Shown: positions 21,691 to 31,069 of the stretch, one piece after another | How the letters are laid out: each line of letters starts with the position of its first letter | Position numbering within the stretch: position 1 is the stretch's first letter | NCBI RefSeq assembly: GCF_001050475.1 | Contig: NZ_CP012034.1 | Span: forward strand, 2,480,001-2,544,000 | DNA from: Companilactobacillus ginsenosidimutans | GTDB lineage: Bacteria > Bacillota > Bacilli > Lactobacillales > Lactobacillaceae | Direction of reading: 5' to 3' | Length of the DNA: 64,000 nucleotides | Translations under genes and position numbers: made by a program | The notes under the pieces: generated by a model | Told to the model about the DNA's origin: nothing | Database searches by the model: none | What the model saw: the letters and a program-made list of their open reading frames with translations, nothing else

Positions 21691-22557
21691 ATGAATTCAA
21701 TACCTAGCAATATTTTTACATTGCAAAACCTTGCTAATTTAGCCGATATTTTGGTGGTCTGGTATGTTCTTTATAAAGTTCTTTCAATGATTCGCGGAAC
21801 CAAAGCGGTTCAATTATTGAAAGGTATCGTTGTAATATTTTTGATTAAAATTATTAGTTGGGCCTTAAATTTGCACACTGTTTCATTTTTAATGGATCAA
21901 CTTATTAATTGGGGAGTAATCATTATCGTGGTTATCTTCCAACCAGAAATTAGACGTGGACTTGAACATCTTGGTCGAATGCCATTTTTCAGTTCAAAAA
22001 GTAACGAGGAAGGTAAGACTAAAAATCATTTAATTGAAAGTTTAGACCAAGCTATTCAATATATGAGTAAGCGTCGAATCGGAGCATTAATTACTTTGGA
22101 GATGAATACTGGACTTGAGGAATACGTCGAGACTGGTATTGATCTGGATGCTGACGTAACCGGCGCGCTTTTGATTAATATCTTCATTCCGAATACGCCG
22201 CTTCATGATGGGGCGGTAATTATTCGAAAAAATCGAATTTCAGTAGCTGCAGCTTATCTGCCTCTTTCTGAAAGCAACACTATTCCTAAAGAGCTAGGGA
22301 CTAGACACAGAGCTGCCGTCGGAATCAGTGAAGTCACTGATTCAATCACAATTGTTGTTTCAGAGGAAACTGGTGGTGTCATGATTACTAGAAATGGCCA
22401 CATGATGCTCGATTTGTCGCGAGATGATTATTTGAAATATCTCAACGCTCAACTTTCCGAAAGCAATGAACATGATAACCACTCGATTGCTGATATTTTT
22501 AGGATAAGACGTCGTAAGAATGGAGGGGATTCAGATGATGAAGAAGATAATAAATAG
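21691..22557 (+). CDS. cdaA: Diadenylate cyclase CdaA (c-di-AMP synthase)
   Basis: Makes cyclic di-AMP from two ATP. The 288-residue protein has three N-terminal membrane helices (within residues 10-80) and a DAC domain with the DGA motif (LHDGAVIIRKNRI) and the RHRAA motif (GTRHRAAVGIS). The tail is acidic. The cdaA-cdaR-glmM order is conserved in Firmicutes; CdaR and GlmM modulate CdaA activity (established knowledge). The reading frame overlaps cdaR by 23 bases. Confidence 0.97.
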   Translation: MNSIPSNIFTLQNLANLADILVVWYVLYKVLSMIRGTKAVQLLKGIVVIFLIKIISWALNLHTVSFLMDQLINWGVIIIVVIFQPEIRRGLEHLGRMPFFSSKSNEEGKTKNHLIESLDQAIQYMSKRRIGALITLEMNTGLEEYVETGIDLDADVTGALLINIFIPNTPLHDGAVIIRKNRISVAAAYLPLSESNTIPKELGTRHRAAVGISEVTDSITIVVSEETGGVMITRNGHMMLDLSRDDYLKYLNAQLSESNEHDNHSIADIFRIRRRKNGGDSDDEEDNK

Positions 22558-23650
22558 TAATTACTTTTATGCGTTCATTTCACTCTGTGGTGCCCTCTGG
22601 TTATTCTTTATGGTAAGTACACCAGGCGTTGGTTCGACAAGGGATTCCAACCAATCCAGTCAATCAACTGTTAACACTAAGGCAACAATGACCGTTCCGT
22701 TGCAGATTCAAGCGAACACGGATGCCTATTACATTACTGGCTATCCTCAATCAGTAAAAATCACAATAGAAGGTCCTTCAGCATTAGTGACAGCAACTAA
22801 GAATACTCAGAACTTTAGTACTTTCCTTAATCTTAGAAAATATTTGCCAGGTAAGCACAAAGTTAGGATTCAACAAACTGGTCTGAATTCTGAACTAACC
22901 TATAACATCAAACCAAAGTATGTGACGGTTAATATTCAAAAGAAGGTTTCAAAAACTTTTGATGTAGATGTTGAATACAGTAAGAGTTCACTTGCTTCAG
23001 GATATGATGCAAGTAAGCCAATAGTTTCACCACAGTCAGTTCGAGTAACTGGAGCTGCTTCAGATATTAAGAAAATTGATAAAGTAGTTGTTAAACCAAT
23101 TTTGCCTAAGGGCATTAAGACTACTTTTGATCAAGAAGTTTTAGTTCAAGCTTTGGACAAGAAGGGTAAGACATTAAATGTTACCTTGGACCCACAAACT
23201 GTGCATGTTAAAATTCCAATTAACTTGCCAAGTAAGAAGGTGTCCATAAATTTTACCCAACAGGGGAATTCACCGTCGGGAATGAGTTTCTCCTTTAATT
23301 CTGATACTTCCTCGATAATGGTTTTTGGAACTCAGAAACAGTTGGATGAGATTGGAGATTCGATTGATATACCAGTCGATATTTCTGGAGTTACTAGTAA
23401 TACCAAGCACAGCATCAATATTGCTGACGTTTTGAAGGGACAAATCGGTTCCTCAGATCCTGACATGGTGTTGGTCAATATCACCGTTAATAATTCCTCG
23501 GGCGGAAGTTCCAATGGAAACTCTACGTCAAACAATGGAAATAACGGATCAAACACGAATAATGGAAACAACAGCAACAGCAGTAATGGAAATAACAACA
23601 GTAACTCATCAAATAATGAAGAAAATAATGAAAATAACAACGAAGATTAA
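22535..23650 (+). CDS. cdaR: CdaA regulatory protein CdaR (YbbR-domain protein)
   Basis: A membrane-anchored extracytoplasmic regulator of CdaA, about 371 residues. One N-terminal membrane helix (about 9-27) precedes several YbbR-type beta repeats through about residue 315. The last ~50 residues are a low-complexity Asn/Ser/Gly tail ending in Glu/Asn. ATG 22535 is 6 bases after GGAGGGG; an upstream ATG at 22520 lies before that site and was rejected. The low-complexity tail may be variable in length between strains. Confidence 0.92.
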   Translation: MMKKIINSNYFYAFISLCGALWLFFMVSTPGVGSTRDSNQSSQSTVNTKATMTVPLQIQANTDAYYITGYPQSVKITIEGPSALVTATKNTQNFSTFLNLRKYLPGKHKVRIQQTGLNSELTYNIKPKYVTVNIQKKVSKTFDVDVEYSKSSLASGYDASKPIVSPQSVRVTGAASDIKKIDKVVVKPILPKGIKTTFDQEVLVQALDKKGKTLNVTLDPQTVHVKIPINLPSKKVSINFTQQGNSPSGMSFSFNSDTSSIMVFGTQKQLDEIGDSIDIPVDISGVTSNTKHSINIADVLKGQIGSSDPDMVLVNITVNNSSGGSSNGNSTSNNGNNGSNTNNGNNSNSSNGNNNSNSSNNEENNENNNED

Positions 23651-23670
23651 ACGTTGGGGGTAGTATATTT

Positions 23671-25026
23671 ATGACTAAGTATTTTGGAACAGATGGTGTT
23701 AGAGGTGTCGCAAATAAAGAATTGAAACCAGAACTAGCTTTCAAATTAGGTAGAGCTGGTGGTTATGTTCTAACTCAACACTCACAAAACGAAAATAGCC
23801 GTCCACGTGTATTAGTAGCAAGAGATACACGTATTTCAGGACAAATGTTATTAGACAGTTTGATTTCAGGATTGTTGTCTGTCGGTATCGAAGTTCTTAA
23901 TTTGAACGTTGTAACTACACCCGCAGTCGCATATTTAGTTCGTGCAGTTTCAGCCGATGCAGGTATTATGATTTCCGCATCACACAATCCAGCTTCAGAT
24001 AACGGAATTAAATTTTTCGGATCAGATGGTTACAAACTACCTGATGATGTTGAAGATGAAATTGAAGCTTTATTGGATGCAAAAGAAGATACATTGCCAA
24101 GACCTTCAGCTGAAGGATTAGGTTCAGTATCTGATTATCCAGAAGGTGCACAAAAGTATCTACAATTCTTGAAACAAACAGTTTCAGATGACCTAAGTGG
24201 CATGAACATTGCCTTAGATACAGCCAATGGCTCAACAAGTAGATTAGCTAGCACGTTGTTTGCCGACTTAAATGCCGACTTCGATATCATGGCATCACAT
24301 CCAGATGGAATTAACATCAACGATCACGTAGGATCAACACATCCAGAACAATTAGCTGAAAAAGTTAAGAATTCAGATGCAGTTGCCGGACTAGCTTTCG
24401 ATGGTGATGGAGACCGTTGTATTGCCGTAGATGAAAATGGTGAAATTGTCGATGGAGACAAAATCATGTTCATCTTAGGTAAATACATGCACGATGGTGG
24501 CAGATTAAAGAAAGATACCATTGTTACGACCGTAATGAGCAACATGGGACTTTACAAAGCCATCGAAGCCAATGACATGAAATACGTACAAACAGCCGTA
24601 GGAGACCGTCACGTTGTAGAATCAATCCGTGAAAATAACTACAACATCGGTGGAGAACAATCAGGACACGTTGTCCTATTCGAATACATGAACACCGGTG
24701 ATGGAATGCTAACGGGTATCCACTTGCTACACGTTATGAAAGAAACAGGCAAGAGCTTGTCAGAATTAGCTGCACCAGTAAAAATCTATCCACAACGTTT
24801 AATTAACATTCCAGTTACAGACAAAAATAACTGGAAAGAACACAAAGATATCTTAGATATCATCAAAGTTGTTGAAGAAGAAATGAACGGAGACGGTCGT
24901 GTGCTTGTTCGTCCTAGCGGTACTGAAGCTTTGCTTCGTGTTATGTGTGAAGCTGCTACTGAGGAAAAGGTGAACGAGTTTACCGAAAGAATCGCTGATG
25001 TTGTTAAGAAGGATATGGGAAAATAA
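23671..25026 (+). CDS. glmM: Phosphoglucosamine mutase
   Basis: Converts glucosamine-6-phosphate to glucosamine-1-phosphate for UDP-GlcNAc and wall synthesis. The 451-residue protein opens [13 protein letters not shown] and has the phosphoserine loop [18 protein letters not shown] (serine near residue 104), the metal-binding DGDGDR and the C-terminal [14 protein letters not shown] phosphate loop. It ends the cda operon. glmS, the preceding enzyme of the pathway, is downstream with its own promoter. Confidence 0.98.
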   Translation: MTKYFGTDGVRGVANKELKPELAFKLGRAGGYVLTQHSQNENSRPRVLVARDTRISGQMLLDSLISGLLSVGIEVLNLNVVTTPAVAYLVRAVSADAGIMISASHNPASDNGIKFFGSDGYKLPDDVEDEIEALLDAKEDTLPRPSAEGLGSVSDYPEGAQKYLQFLKQTVSDDLSGMNIALDTANGSTSRLASTLFADLNADFDIMASHPDGININDHVGSTHPEQLAEKVKNSDAVAGLAFDGDGDRCIAVDENGEIVDGDKIMFILGKYMHDGGRLKKDTIVTTVMSNMGLYKAIEANDMKYVQTAVGDRHVVESIRENNYNIGGEQSGHVVLFEYMNTGDGMLTGIHLLHVMKETGKSLSELAAPVKIYPQRLINIPVTDKNNWKEHKDILDIIKVVEEEMNGDGRVLVRPSGTEALLRVMCEAATEEKVNEFTERIADVVKKDMGK

Positions 25027-25031
25027 GCGTT

Positions 25032-25254
25032 TCTAAGTATTTTGTCTTGGATGTTCACTGCCAACCTTCCGGGCGGGATTATACAACGCTGGAACGCCAT
25101 GGACATCAGTTTGAGCTTTTTTCAAAAACCGAAAAAATCTCAAACCTGAGTCTTCTACTAACCCGGGGGCATCCCCGGCTAAGTAGAACTTCATGGCTGA
25201 GCATTGTATAATCCTGCCCTCCAGGTTTGAACATCAATTTAATGCTTAGTTGGT
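25032..25254 (+). repeat. Branched palindromic element, copy A
   Basis: The closing stem runs from CTAAGTATT near 25034 and GATGTTCA near 25050 to the matching strand at 25226-25254. Its best part is GGATTATACAA (25077-25087) against TTGTATAATCC (25204-25214). Next come the invariant loop GGAAC (25091-25095) opposite TG (25198-25199), and the inner stem GCCATG/CATGGC. Arm one carries GAGC (25113-25116) and TCTC (25138-25141) on opposite sides. Arm two (25154-25187) has CTAA opposite an A-rich strand. The copy lies in the 3' region of glmM, before its terminator. Confidence 0.8.
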
Positions 25255-25312
25255 GGGTATTTTCCGTATCTTCTTAGTTTTGCTGTTGAAATTTAAATTT
25301 GTATAATTAGTG

Positions 25313-25360
25313 GACTGTTTTAAATTAGTTTAAAAATCTAATTAAGAACGGTCTTTTTTT
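25313..25360 (+). terminator. Intrinsic terminator, probably of the cda-glmM operon
   Basis: A 16-bp stem with one mismatch and two wobble pairs, from GACTGTTTTAAATTAG at 25313 to CTAATTAAGAACGGTC ending at 25352, followed by seven or more T residues. Confidence 0.85.
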
Positions 25361-25402
25361 GTTTTGATTTTTTTGGATTCTCTGTATCTGGTGGAAATTG
25401 AA

Positions 25403-25820
25403 ACGGAGCAGAAAGTATTGAAGCCCAAACTTTGATTTTCAAAAATCTGTTTTTCTTGTTTTCTTATTTGAAAGTTGGTTGATCAAAATAGGATCCGGAG
25501 ATAAAGGTCTAACACTTTATTAGATGGAGAAAGGAAATCAATTTTGGCTCAGTGGTGGCGTTATTCTTAGTGCGCGAAGCACACTTAGAATAAAATCGAG
25601 CTTGGAGATGATTGCGGGTTTTGCAATTAGCTTCAAGTCGATTCACCACGTTCCAGCCAAAAAATCGATTTCCTTTCGGAATCGGCAATAAAGCGCAAAA
25701 CCTGCAATCTCCGCAAATCCTATTTTTAAATCCAACTTTTCAAATAAGTACTAAAACAATAAAAGCGTAGATTCTTAAAACCGAAGTGCTATTGTAAGAA
25801 GGCAATACTATTTCATCCGT
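25403..25820 (-). repeat. Branched palindromic element, copy B, with a very long stem
   Basis: Read on the minus strand it has GGAAC (plus 25650-25654) opposite TG (25550-25551), the inner stem GTGGTG/CACCAC, arm one with GAAGC (25630-25634) and TCTC (25605-25608), and arm two TTATTCTAA paired with AAGAATAA. The closing stem begins with GAAAGGAAATC (25529) and continues with interruptions through ATAGGAT (25489), CTTATTTGAAA (25463), GTATTG (25415) and ACGGA (25403), each pairing with the far side up to 25820. Total about 420 bp. Confidence 0.75.
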
Positions 25821-25872
25821 GCTTTTCAAAACAAACCATAACTACAAACCAAAAACATCAGATCAATCTATC

Positions 25873-26053
25873 ATGGTTATACCAATACCAACATCGGTAT
25901 GTACCACCTGTACCACTTTTGTTAATGATTTAACAAAAACGTTAAAAATTATTGACATAATCGCGGTCAATTAGTACAGTAGTAATTGTTCGAAAATAAT
26001 ATTGGTTGTCAAATAGAACTATACCAATATGAATAAATAAACTATACCAGTTT
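25873..26053 (+). promoter_or_regulatory. glmS promoter with NagR-like operator sites
   Basis: Promoter: TTGACA (25952-25957), 17-bp spacer, TACAGT (25975-25980). Downstream are two ACTATACCA sites (26018-26026 and 26041-26049; the second sits in AAACTATACCAGTTT). Upstream lie ATGGTTATACCAAT (25873-25886) and two further TACCAC half-sites. The same nonamer occurs in the nagB promoter (minus strand, 40656-40664), where it forms the palindrome TTGGTATAGTCCAA. GntR-family NagR/DasR regulators bind TGG-N6-CCA sequences of this type (family knowledge); the assignment here is inference. Confidence 0.65.
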
Positions 26054-26066
26054 AGGAGATCTAATT

Positions 26067-27878
26067 ATGTGCGGAATTGTTGGAGTTGTTGGAAACGATA
26101 ATACAACTAAGATTTTATTAAATGGACTTGAAAAATTAGAGTATCGTGGCTATGATTCAGCCGGAATTTATGTAAATAATGAAAAAGGCAAGGACTTCCT
26201 TGTAAAAGAAACTGGAAAGATCAGTGATCTTGAAAAAGAGGTTTCTGATGATGTTCTTGGTGATATTGGTATTGGACATACTCGTTGGGCTACTCATGGT
26301 GAGCCATCAGTTGCTAACGCTCACCCTCACTACTCATCAGATAACCGTTTCTACCTTGTTCACAATGGTGTTATTACAAACTATGCTGACCTCAAGGCTA
26401 AGTATTTGAGCGACGTAACTTTTGTCAGTCAAACTGATACTGAAGTTGCTGTTCAACTTGTTGATTACTTTGCTGTTAAGGATGGTATGGAAACTGAAGC
26501 TGCCTTCAGAAAAGCTCTTTCACTTATCGAAGGTTCATACGCATTTGCTATGATCGATAAAGAAGAACCTGATCGTATTTTTGTTGCTAAGAACAAGAGT
26601 CCTTTACTTATTGGTTTAGGAAAAGGATTTAACGTTATTTGTTCTGATGCCTTTGCTATGCTTGATAGCACACATGATTTCGTTGAAATTCATGATGGTG
26701 AAGTTGTTATCTTGAAGAAAGATAGCGTTAATATCAGTACACTTGATGGTAAAAAAGTTACTCGTGATTCATACAGAGTTGAACTTGATGCCAGCGATAT
26801 TTCAAAGGGTACTTACGACACATTCATGTTGAAGGAAATTGATGAACAACCTGCTGTTATGAGAAAGATTTCATCACACTACTTCGATGGTAAGAAAATC
26901 AATGTTGACCAAAAGATGTTGAAAGATGTTGCTGATGCTGATCGTCTATACATCGTTGCTGCTGGTACAAGTTACCATGCTGCATTAGTTGGTAAAGATA
27001 TTTTTGAAAACTTAGCTGACGTTCCTGTTGATGTTGAACTTGCTAGTGAATTTGGTTACCACATGCCAAAACTTTCAAAGAAACCATTCTTTATCTTCCT
27101 ATCACAAAGTGGTGAGACTGCTGATAGTAGACAAGTTCTTGTTAAAGTTAACGAACTTGGTTTCCACAGTTTGACTATGACAAATGTTCCTAACTCAACT
27201 TTGTCACGTGAAGCTACATATACAATGGAATTATTAGCTGGTCCAGAAATTGCCGTTGCTTCTACAAAAGCTTACACAGCTAACATTGCTGTTGAAGCTG
27301 TTCTTGCCAAAGCTATGGGTGAATTGAAGGGTGTTAAAGCTGCTAAGGATCTTGATTTGCAAGGTCAATTGGCACTTGCTGCTAATGCAATTCAAACAAT
27401 TGTTGATGAAAAAGACAAATTTAATAAAATTGCAGATGACTACCTAACTGGTAAGAATGATGCATTCTATATTGGACGTGGTATTGACTACGCACTTTCA
27501 CTTGAAGCAGCCTTGAAGTTGAAGGAAATTTCATACATTCACTCTGAAGGATTTGCTGCCGGTGAATTGAAACATGGTACAATCTCACTTATTGAAAAAG
27601 ACACTCCAGTATTTGCTTACATCAATGATGGTATTGGTGCTGCACATACTCGTGGTAATATCCAAGAAGTTACAGCTCGTGGAGCTCACGTCTTAGTTAT
27701 TGCAAGCAAGAAATACGCCGAAAAGGGTGACCAAGTAATCATCCCTGAAATCAATGAAATGATTTCACCAATCGTTAGTGTTGTTCCTGCACAATTAATT
27801 GCATACTATGCAAGTTTGGCTCGTGGAAACAATGTTGACCAACCTCGTAACCTTGCTAAGAGTGTTACTGTTGAATAA
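26067..27878 (+). CDS. glmS: Glutamine-fructose-6-phosphate aminotransferase (isomerizing)
   Basis: Makes glucosamine-6-phosphate from fructose-6-phosphate and glutamine, the entry to amino-sugar and wall synthesis. The 603-residue protein begins MCGIVGVVG, with the N-terminal nucleophilic cysteine at position 2. A class II glutamine amidotransferase domain (1-220) with GHTRWATHG is followed by two SIS domains (about 285-425 and 455-595) with SQSGETADS and STKAYTANIA. It ends DQPRNLAKSVTVE as usual. The ribosome site AGGAGA precedes the ATG. Control appears to be by operator sites, not a ribozyme. Confidence 0.98.
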   Translation: MCGIVGVVGNDNTTKILLNGLEKLEYRGYDSAGIYVNNEKGKDFLVKETGKISDLEKEVSDDVLGDIGIGHTRWATHGEPSVANAHPHYSSDNRFYLVHNGVITNYADLKAKYLSDVTFVSQTDTEVAVQLVDYFAVKDGMETEAAFRKALSLIEGSYAFAMIDKEEPDRIFVAKNKSPLLIGLGKGFNVICSDAFAMLDSTHDFVEIHDGEVVILKKDSVNISTLDGKKVTRDSYRVELDASDISKGTYDTFMLKEIDEQPAVMRKISSHYFDGKKINVDQKMLKDVADADRLYIVAAGTSYHAALVGKDIFENLADVPVDVELASEFGYHMPKLSKKPFFIFLSQSGETADSRQVLVKVNELGFHSLTMTNVPNSTLSREATYTMELLAGPEIAVASTKAYTANIAVEAVLAKAMGELKGVKAAKDLDLQGQLALAANAIQTIVDEKDKFNKIADDYLTGKNDAFYIGRGIDYALSLEAALKLKEISYIHSEGFAAGELKHGTISLIEKDTPVFAYINDGIGAAHTRGNIQEVTARGAHVLVIASKKYAEKGDQVIIPEINEMISPIVSVVPAQLIAYYASLARGNNVDQPRNLAKSVTVE

Positions 27879-27889
27879 ATTTTAAATTT

Positions 27890-27920
27890 AAGATGTCCTG
27901 TAAAAGGGGCATCTTTTTTT
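27890..27920 (+). terminator. Intrinsic terminator after glmS
   Basis: Stem AAGATGTCC/GGGCATCTT with a short A-rich loop and a long T tract. Confidence 0.9.
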
Positions 27921-27928
27921 TTGATTAT

Positions 27929-28037
27929 TTGTGAAAAAATATAGATTACTGTATCATTGCGGATAAGGGAATTTAGTTTCCAATCACAATTAAAGAGCCT
28001 CTGAGGGAGACTCTTTTTTAATTTAGTAAGGGAATTT
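27929..28037 (+). promoter_or_regulatory. Promoter and possible attenuating leader of the APC permease gene
   Basis: Promoter TTGTGA (27929-27934), 17-bp spacer, TATCAT (27952-27957). The leader begins near 27964 and contains a terminator-like hairpin (27988-28022, AAAGAG/CTCTTT with an inner CC/GG stem and T run) before the start codon. The 11-mer TAAGGGAATTT occurs twice, at 27964-27974 and 28027-28037, flanking the hairpin. Confidence 0.5.
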
Positions 28038-28050
28038 GGGGGGAGAAAGT

Positions 28051-29652
28051 TTGAGGAACAATAAGTTAGGTTTATTCTCGACAGTTATGTTTGGCCTGAG
28101 TGCGATCATCGGTTCTGGCTGGATGTTCGGCTCCAGTCAAGCTGCGAAGGTTGCTGGTCCAGCAGCTATTTTGGCGTGGATTATTGGGGCAATCTTAGTT
28201 TTCATCATTGCATTAGTCTATGTCGAAATCGGAACCATGTTTCCTGAAGATGGTGCAATGAGCAGGTTTGCGATGTATACCCATGGATCCCTTTTAGGAC
28301 ACGTGTCTTCTTGGGCAAACTGGTTGTCATTGTTGGCAATTCTACCAATTGAAGCGGTTGCGTCGGTACAATACATGAGTTCGTGGCCATGGGCCTGGGC
28401 AAAATGGACTAATAGTTTGATGACTGGAGATCATTTGTCGATGCTTGGAACTGTGGCTGCGACAGTGATGCTATTCGTCTTCACATTCGTCAACTATTTT
28501 TCTGTAACATTAATGGCCAAGTTCAATAACGTAATTTCTGTCTTCAAAATTTTTGTTCCGATAGTAACGATGATTGCTCTAATATCAGCACATTTTGACG
28601 TCACTAATCTAGGAACAAATATGCACGAATTCATGCCTAATGGAACATCCTCAGTTTTCTTGGCAATTAGTAGTGCAGGAGTTATTTTCTCGTATGTGGC
28701 CTTTCAAACACTTATCAATTTAGGAAATGATATTAGAAATCCTTCCGTCAATATACGAAGGGGGATTGTAATTTCATTGTCAATTAGTGCTGTGATTTAT
28801 ATCTTGTTACAAGTAGTGTTCATCGGATCATTACCAACCTCAGTTGTATCAAAAGGCTGGAGCAGTATTAATTTCAATTCTCCATACGCTGATTTAGCTA
28901 TGATGTTAAATCTTGCATGGCTTTCAACCTTGATATATTTCACTGCCTTCATATCTCCATTTGGGAGCGGTATGGCGTTTTCTGCGTCAGCGGGTAAGTC
29001 ATTAGCATCAATGCCAAGAAACCGTCACATGCCTAAAATCGTAGCTAAAATGGACAATCCACATAACGCACCACGTGTAGCGCTAGTAATTAATTTATTC
29101 ATTAGTTTTATCATGATATTGTTATTCAAAAATTGGTCAATCTTGTCTCGGGTTGTCTCTGCAACAATGATGATCTCATTATTGACAGGACCAGTTGTTG
29201 CTGGAAGTCTTCGTAAATTAGCACCTGATTTCAAACGACCAACGAAAGTACGTGGGATGAAAATTTTAGCACCAGTGGCATTTGATTTGATCAGCTTAGC
29301 GATATATTGGACAATGTTTCCAACTACAGTTGAAGTTATTGCAATTATTATAATTGGACTTCCTATCTACTTGTTATTTGATTACAAAGGTGGATTCAAA
29401 GAGGCTAAGTCTAAAATGAATGCCAGCCTTTGGATGATTTTTCAATTATTATTCTTGTCGGTGATCTCTTGGCTTGGAGGCAAGGATTTTGGTGGATTAG
29501 GATTGGTCAGATATCCGATGGACTTTGTAATAATTTTAGTGGTCTCAACATTTGTTTATTATTGGGCAGTTCATGCCTCATATCATTCAACATACTTTGA
29601 CGATGCGAAAAAACTAAATGCATCAATCAATTGGAGTAATGACAATGGATAG
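28051..29652 (+). CDS. APC-superfamily amino-acid permease
   Basis: A polytopic membrane transporter of 533 residues with about 12-14 hydrophobic segments. The first contains GLSAIIGSGWMFGSSQAAK, the conserved APC helix-1 substrate region, and an EIGTMFPEDGAMSRF segment follows helix 2. Start TTG 28051 lies 7 bases after GGGGGAG; TTG 28036 precedes that site. Substrate cannot be assigned. The following VanZ-like gene overlaps its end by 8 bases. Confidence 0.88.
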   Translation: MRNNKLGLFSTVMFGLSAIIGSGWMFGSSQAAKVAGPAAILAWIIGAILVFIIALVYVEIGTMFPEDGAMSRFAMYTHGSLLGHVSSWANWLSLLAILPIEAVASVQYMSSWPWAWAKWTNSLMTGDHLSMLGTVAATVMLFVFTFVNYFSVTLMAKFNNVISVFKIFVPIVTMIALISAHFDVTNLGTNMHEFMPNGTSSVFLAISSAGVIFSYVAFQTLINLGNDIRNPSVNIRRGIVISLSISAVIYILLQVVFIGSLPTSVVSKGWSSINFNSPYADLAMMLNLAWLSTLIYFTAFISPFGSGMAFSASAGKSLASMPRNRHMPKIVAKMDNPHNAPRVALVINLFISFIMILLFKNWSILSRVVSATMMISLLTGPVVAGSLRKLAPDFKRPTKVRGMKILAPVAFDLISLAIYWTMFPTTVEVIAIIIIGLPIYLLFDYKGGFKEAKSKMNASLWMIFQLLFLSVISWLGGKDFGGLGLVRYPMDFVIILVVSTFVYYWAVHASYHSTYFDDAKKLNASINWSNDNG

Positions 29653-30187
29653 AAAATTAAAACTACAAGAAAAATGGTATTGGATAGGTGCTGCAGTCGT
29701 GGAACTAATTTTATTTATTAGTTCATCAATGACTTATAAACAACAAACATCTATTCCATTTTTAGAGCGTCATTTAGGGTCAAATAGCCGTCCGTTTTAT
29801 TCTTTATTGAAAGGTATCGGATTCCAATACGGCGACAAATATCAATCAATGAAAAATGATGGATATTTCAACTTTTTGGAATTCTTTATCAGAAAGGGCG
29901 CCCATTTCGGAACATATTTTGTCTTAGGAATATTGCTGTGCTTAGCTTTATACACTTATTTTAAAGGTAATGTGGCATTAAAAATTTTTATTCCATGGAT
30001 GGTCGCAACTGGGCTTGCTGCCTTTGACGAATTCCATCAAGGATTGACTGGTGGACGTTCACCCATGGTTGAGGATGTAATACTTGATAGTGTTGGAGCA
30101 TTAACAGCAATATTGATTACATTGCTAATATTAATTTTCATAAAAAAACATCAAAAAAAACATCATCCGTTCTCAATGGAGTATTGA
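29645..30187 (+). CDS. VanZ-like family membrane protein
   Basis: A 180-residue protein with four or five hydrophobic segments. It carries the VanZ-type region FIRKGAHFGTYFVLGILL and FDEFHQGLTGGRSPMVEDVILDSVGA, with the conserved charged residues between membrane helices. ATG 29645 lies 8 bases after TTGGAG, within the end of the permease gene. VanZ proteins affect teicoplanin sensitivity in enterococci, but most members have no defined role. No other van genes are present. Confidence 0.85.
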   Translation: MDRKLKLQEKWYWIGAAVVELILFISSSMTYKQQTSIPFLERHLGSNSRPFYSLLKGIGFQYGDKYQSMKNDGYFNFLEFFIRKGAHFGTYFVLGILLCLALYTYFKGNVALKIFIPWMVATGLAAFDEFHQGLTGGRSPMVEDVILDSVGALTAILITLLILIFIKKHQKKHHPFSMEY

Positions 30188-30253
30188 TATATCAGCTTAT
30201 ATTTGATATTATATTAGGCGGTTTACTAATAAAAGTGAAAGAAGGAAGCAGAA

Positions 30254-30988
30254 ATGTCAGGACATTCAAAATGGCATAACATCCAGGGTAGAAAAAATGC
30301 CCAAGATTCTAAACGTGGAAAAATTTTCCAAAAACTATCACGTGAATTATTCATGGCGGCTAAAGCTGGTGGTGCCGATCCAGACAGTAACGCTGCCCTT
30401 CGTTTAATTGTAGATAAAGCTCGTGCAGCTAACATGCCTAAGGACAACATCAAACGTGCCTTAGATAAAGCTGAAGGTGGTAGTGAAGAACACTATGACG
30501 AAGTTGTATATGAAGGCTACGCTCCAGGTGGAGTTGCAGTATTAGTTGAAGCATTGACAGACAATAAGAACAGAACAGCTTCTTCAGTACGAGTTGCATT
30601 TACTCGTAACGGAGGTAGCATGGGTTCATCAGGTTCCGTTGCATACATGTTTGACCGCAAGGGATACATTGTCTTAGATCGCGAAAAGAATACACAAGAC
30701 GAAGACCAAGTATTGCTTGATATCATGGATCTTGGTGCTGATGATCTACAAACATCAGATGATGTTTATGAAATCTACACAGATGCAAAAGATTTTGCAG
30801 CCGTTCGTGACGGTTTAATTGAAAAAGGTTATGAGTTAGCTAACTCTGAATTAACAATGATTCCTCAAAACACTATGGCAGTGCCAGAGGACAAACAAGA
30901 ACAATTTGAACACATGATCGATCAACTAGAAGACGACGATGATGTTTCAGAAGTTTATACAGCCGCAGCTGACGATGACGACGAATAA
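30254..30988 (+). CDS. yebC: YebC/PmpR-family protein
   Basis: A 244-residue protein opening [18 protein letters not shown], then the [34 protein letters not shown] region around residues 85-115, and an acidic C-terminus. The family has been described as transcriptional regulators and more recently as factors relieving ribosome stalling at proline motifs. Ribosome site GAAGGA precedes the ATG. It lies upstream of the comG operon, separated by a strong terminator. Confidence 0.95.
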   Translation: MSGHSKWHNIQGRKNAQDSKRGKIFQKLSRELFMAAKAGGADPDSNAALRLIVDKARAANMPKDNIKRALDKAEGGSEEHYDEVVYEGYAPGGVAVLVEALTDNKNRTASSVRVAFTRNGGSMGSSGSVAYMFDRKGYIVLDREKNTQDEDQVLLDIMDLGADDLQTSDDVYEIYTDAKDFAAVRDGLIEKGYELANSELTMIPQNTMAVPEDKQEQFEHMIDQLEDDDDVSEVYTAAADDDDE

Positions 30989-31000
30989 TCGTTAAATTTT

Positions 31001-31039
31001 AAAAAGACCAGAAACTAAAAAAGTTTCTGGTCTTTTTTT
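31001..31039 (+). terminator. Intrinsic terminator between yebC and comGA
   Basis: A perfect 15-bp stem AAAAAGACCAGAAAC/GTTTCTGGTCTTTTT with a 6-base loop. Only 31 bases remain before comGA, leaving little room for a separate comG promoter. Confidence 0.93.
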
Positions 31040-31069
31040 GCGTAGTTATTTAGAGAAGGAGGTGAAAAA

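Larger units (their letters stand above)
25027..26066. other. 1-kb intergenic region between glmM and glmS
   Basis: No credible gene. In order: branched repeat element A (25032-25254), a terminator (25313-25360), a very long imperfect palindrome carrying element B (25403-25820), and the glmS promoter with several ACTATACCA-type operator sites (about 25873-26053). I saw no glmS ribozyme core close to the glmS start. Confidence 0.8.

Noticed and set aside
23332..23744. Minus-strand frames opposite the end of cdaR
   Set aside because: They are shadows of the Asn/Ser-rich low-complexity tail of cdaR.
25981..26066. glmS ribozyme
   Set aside because: The short leader after the promoter holds operator-like repeats and no ribozyme core that I can recognise.
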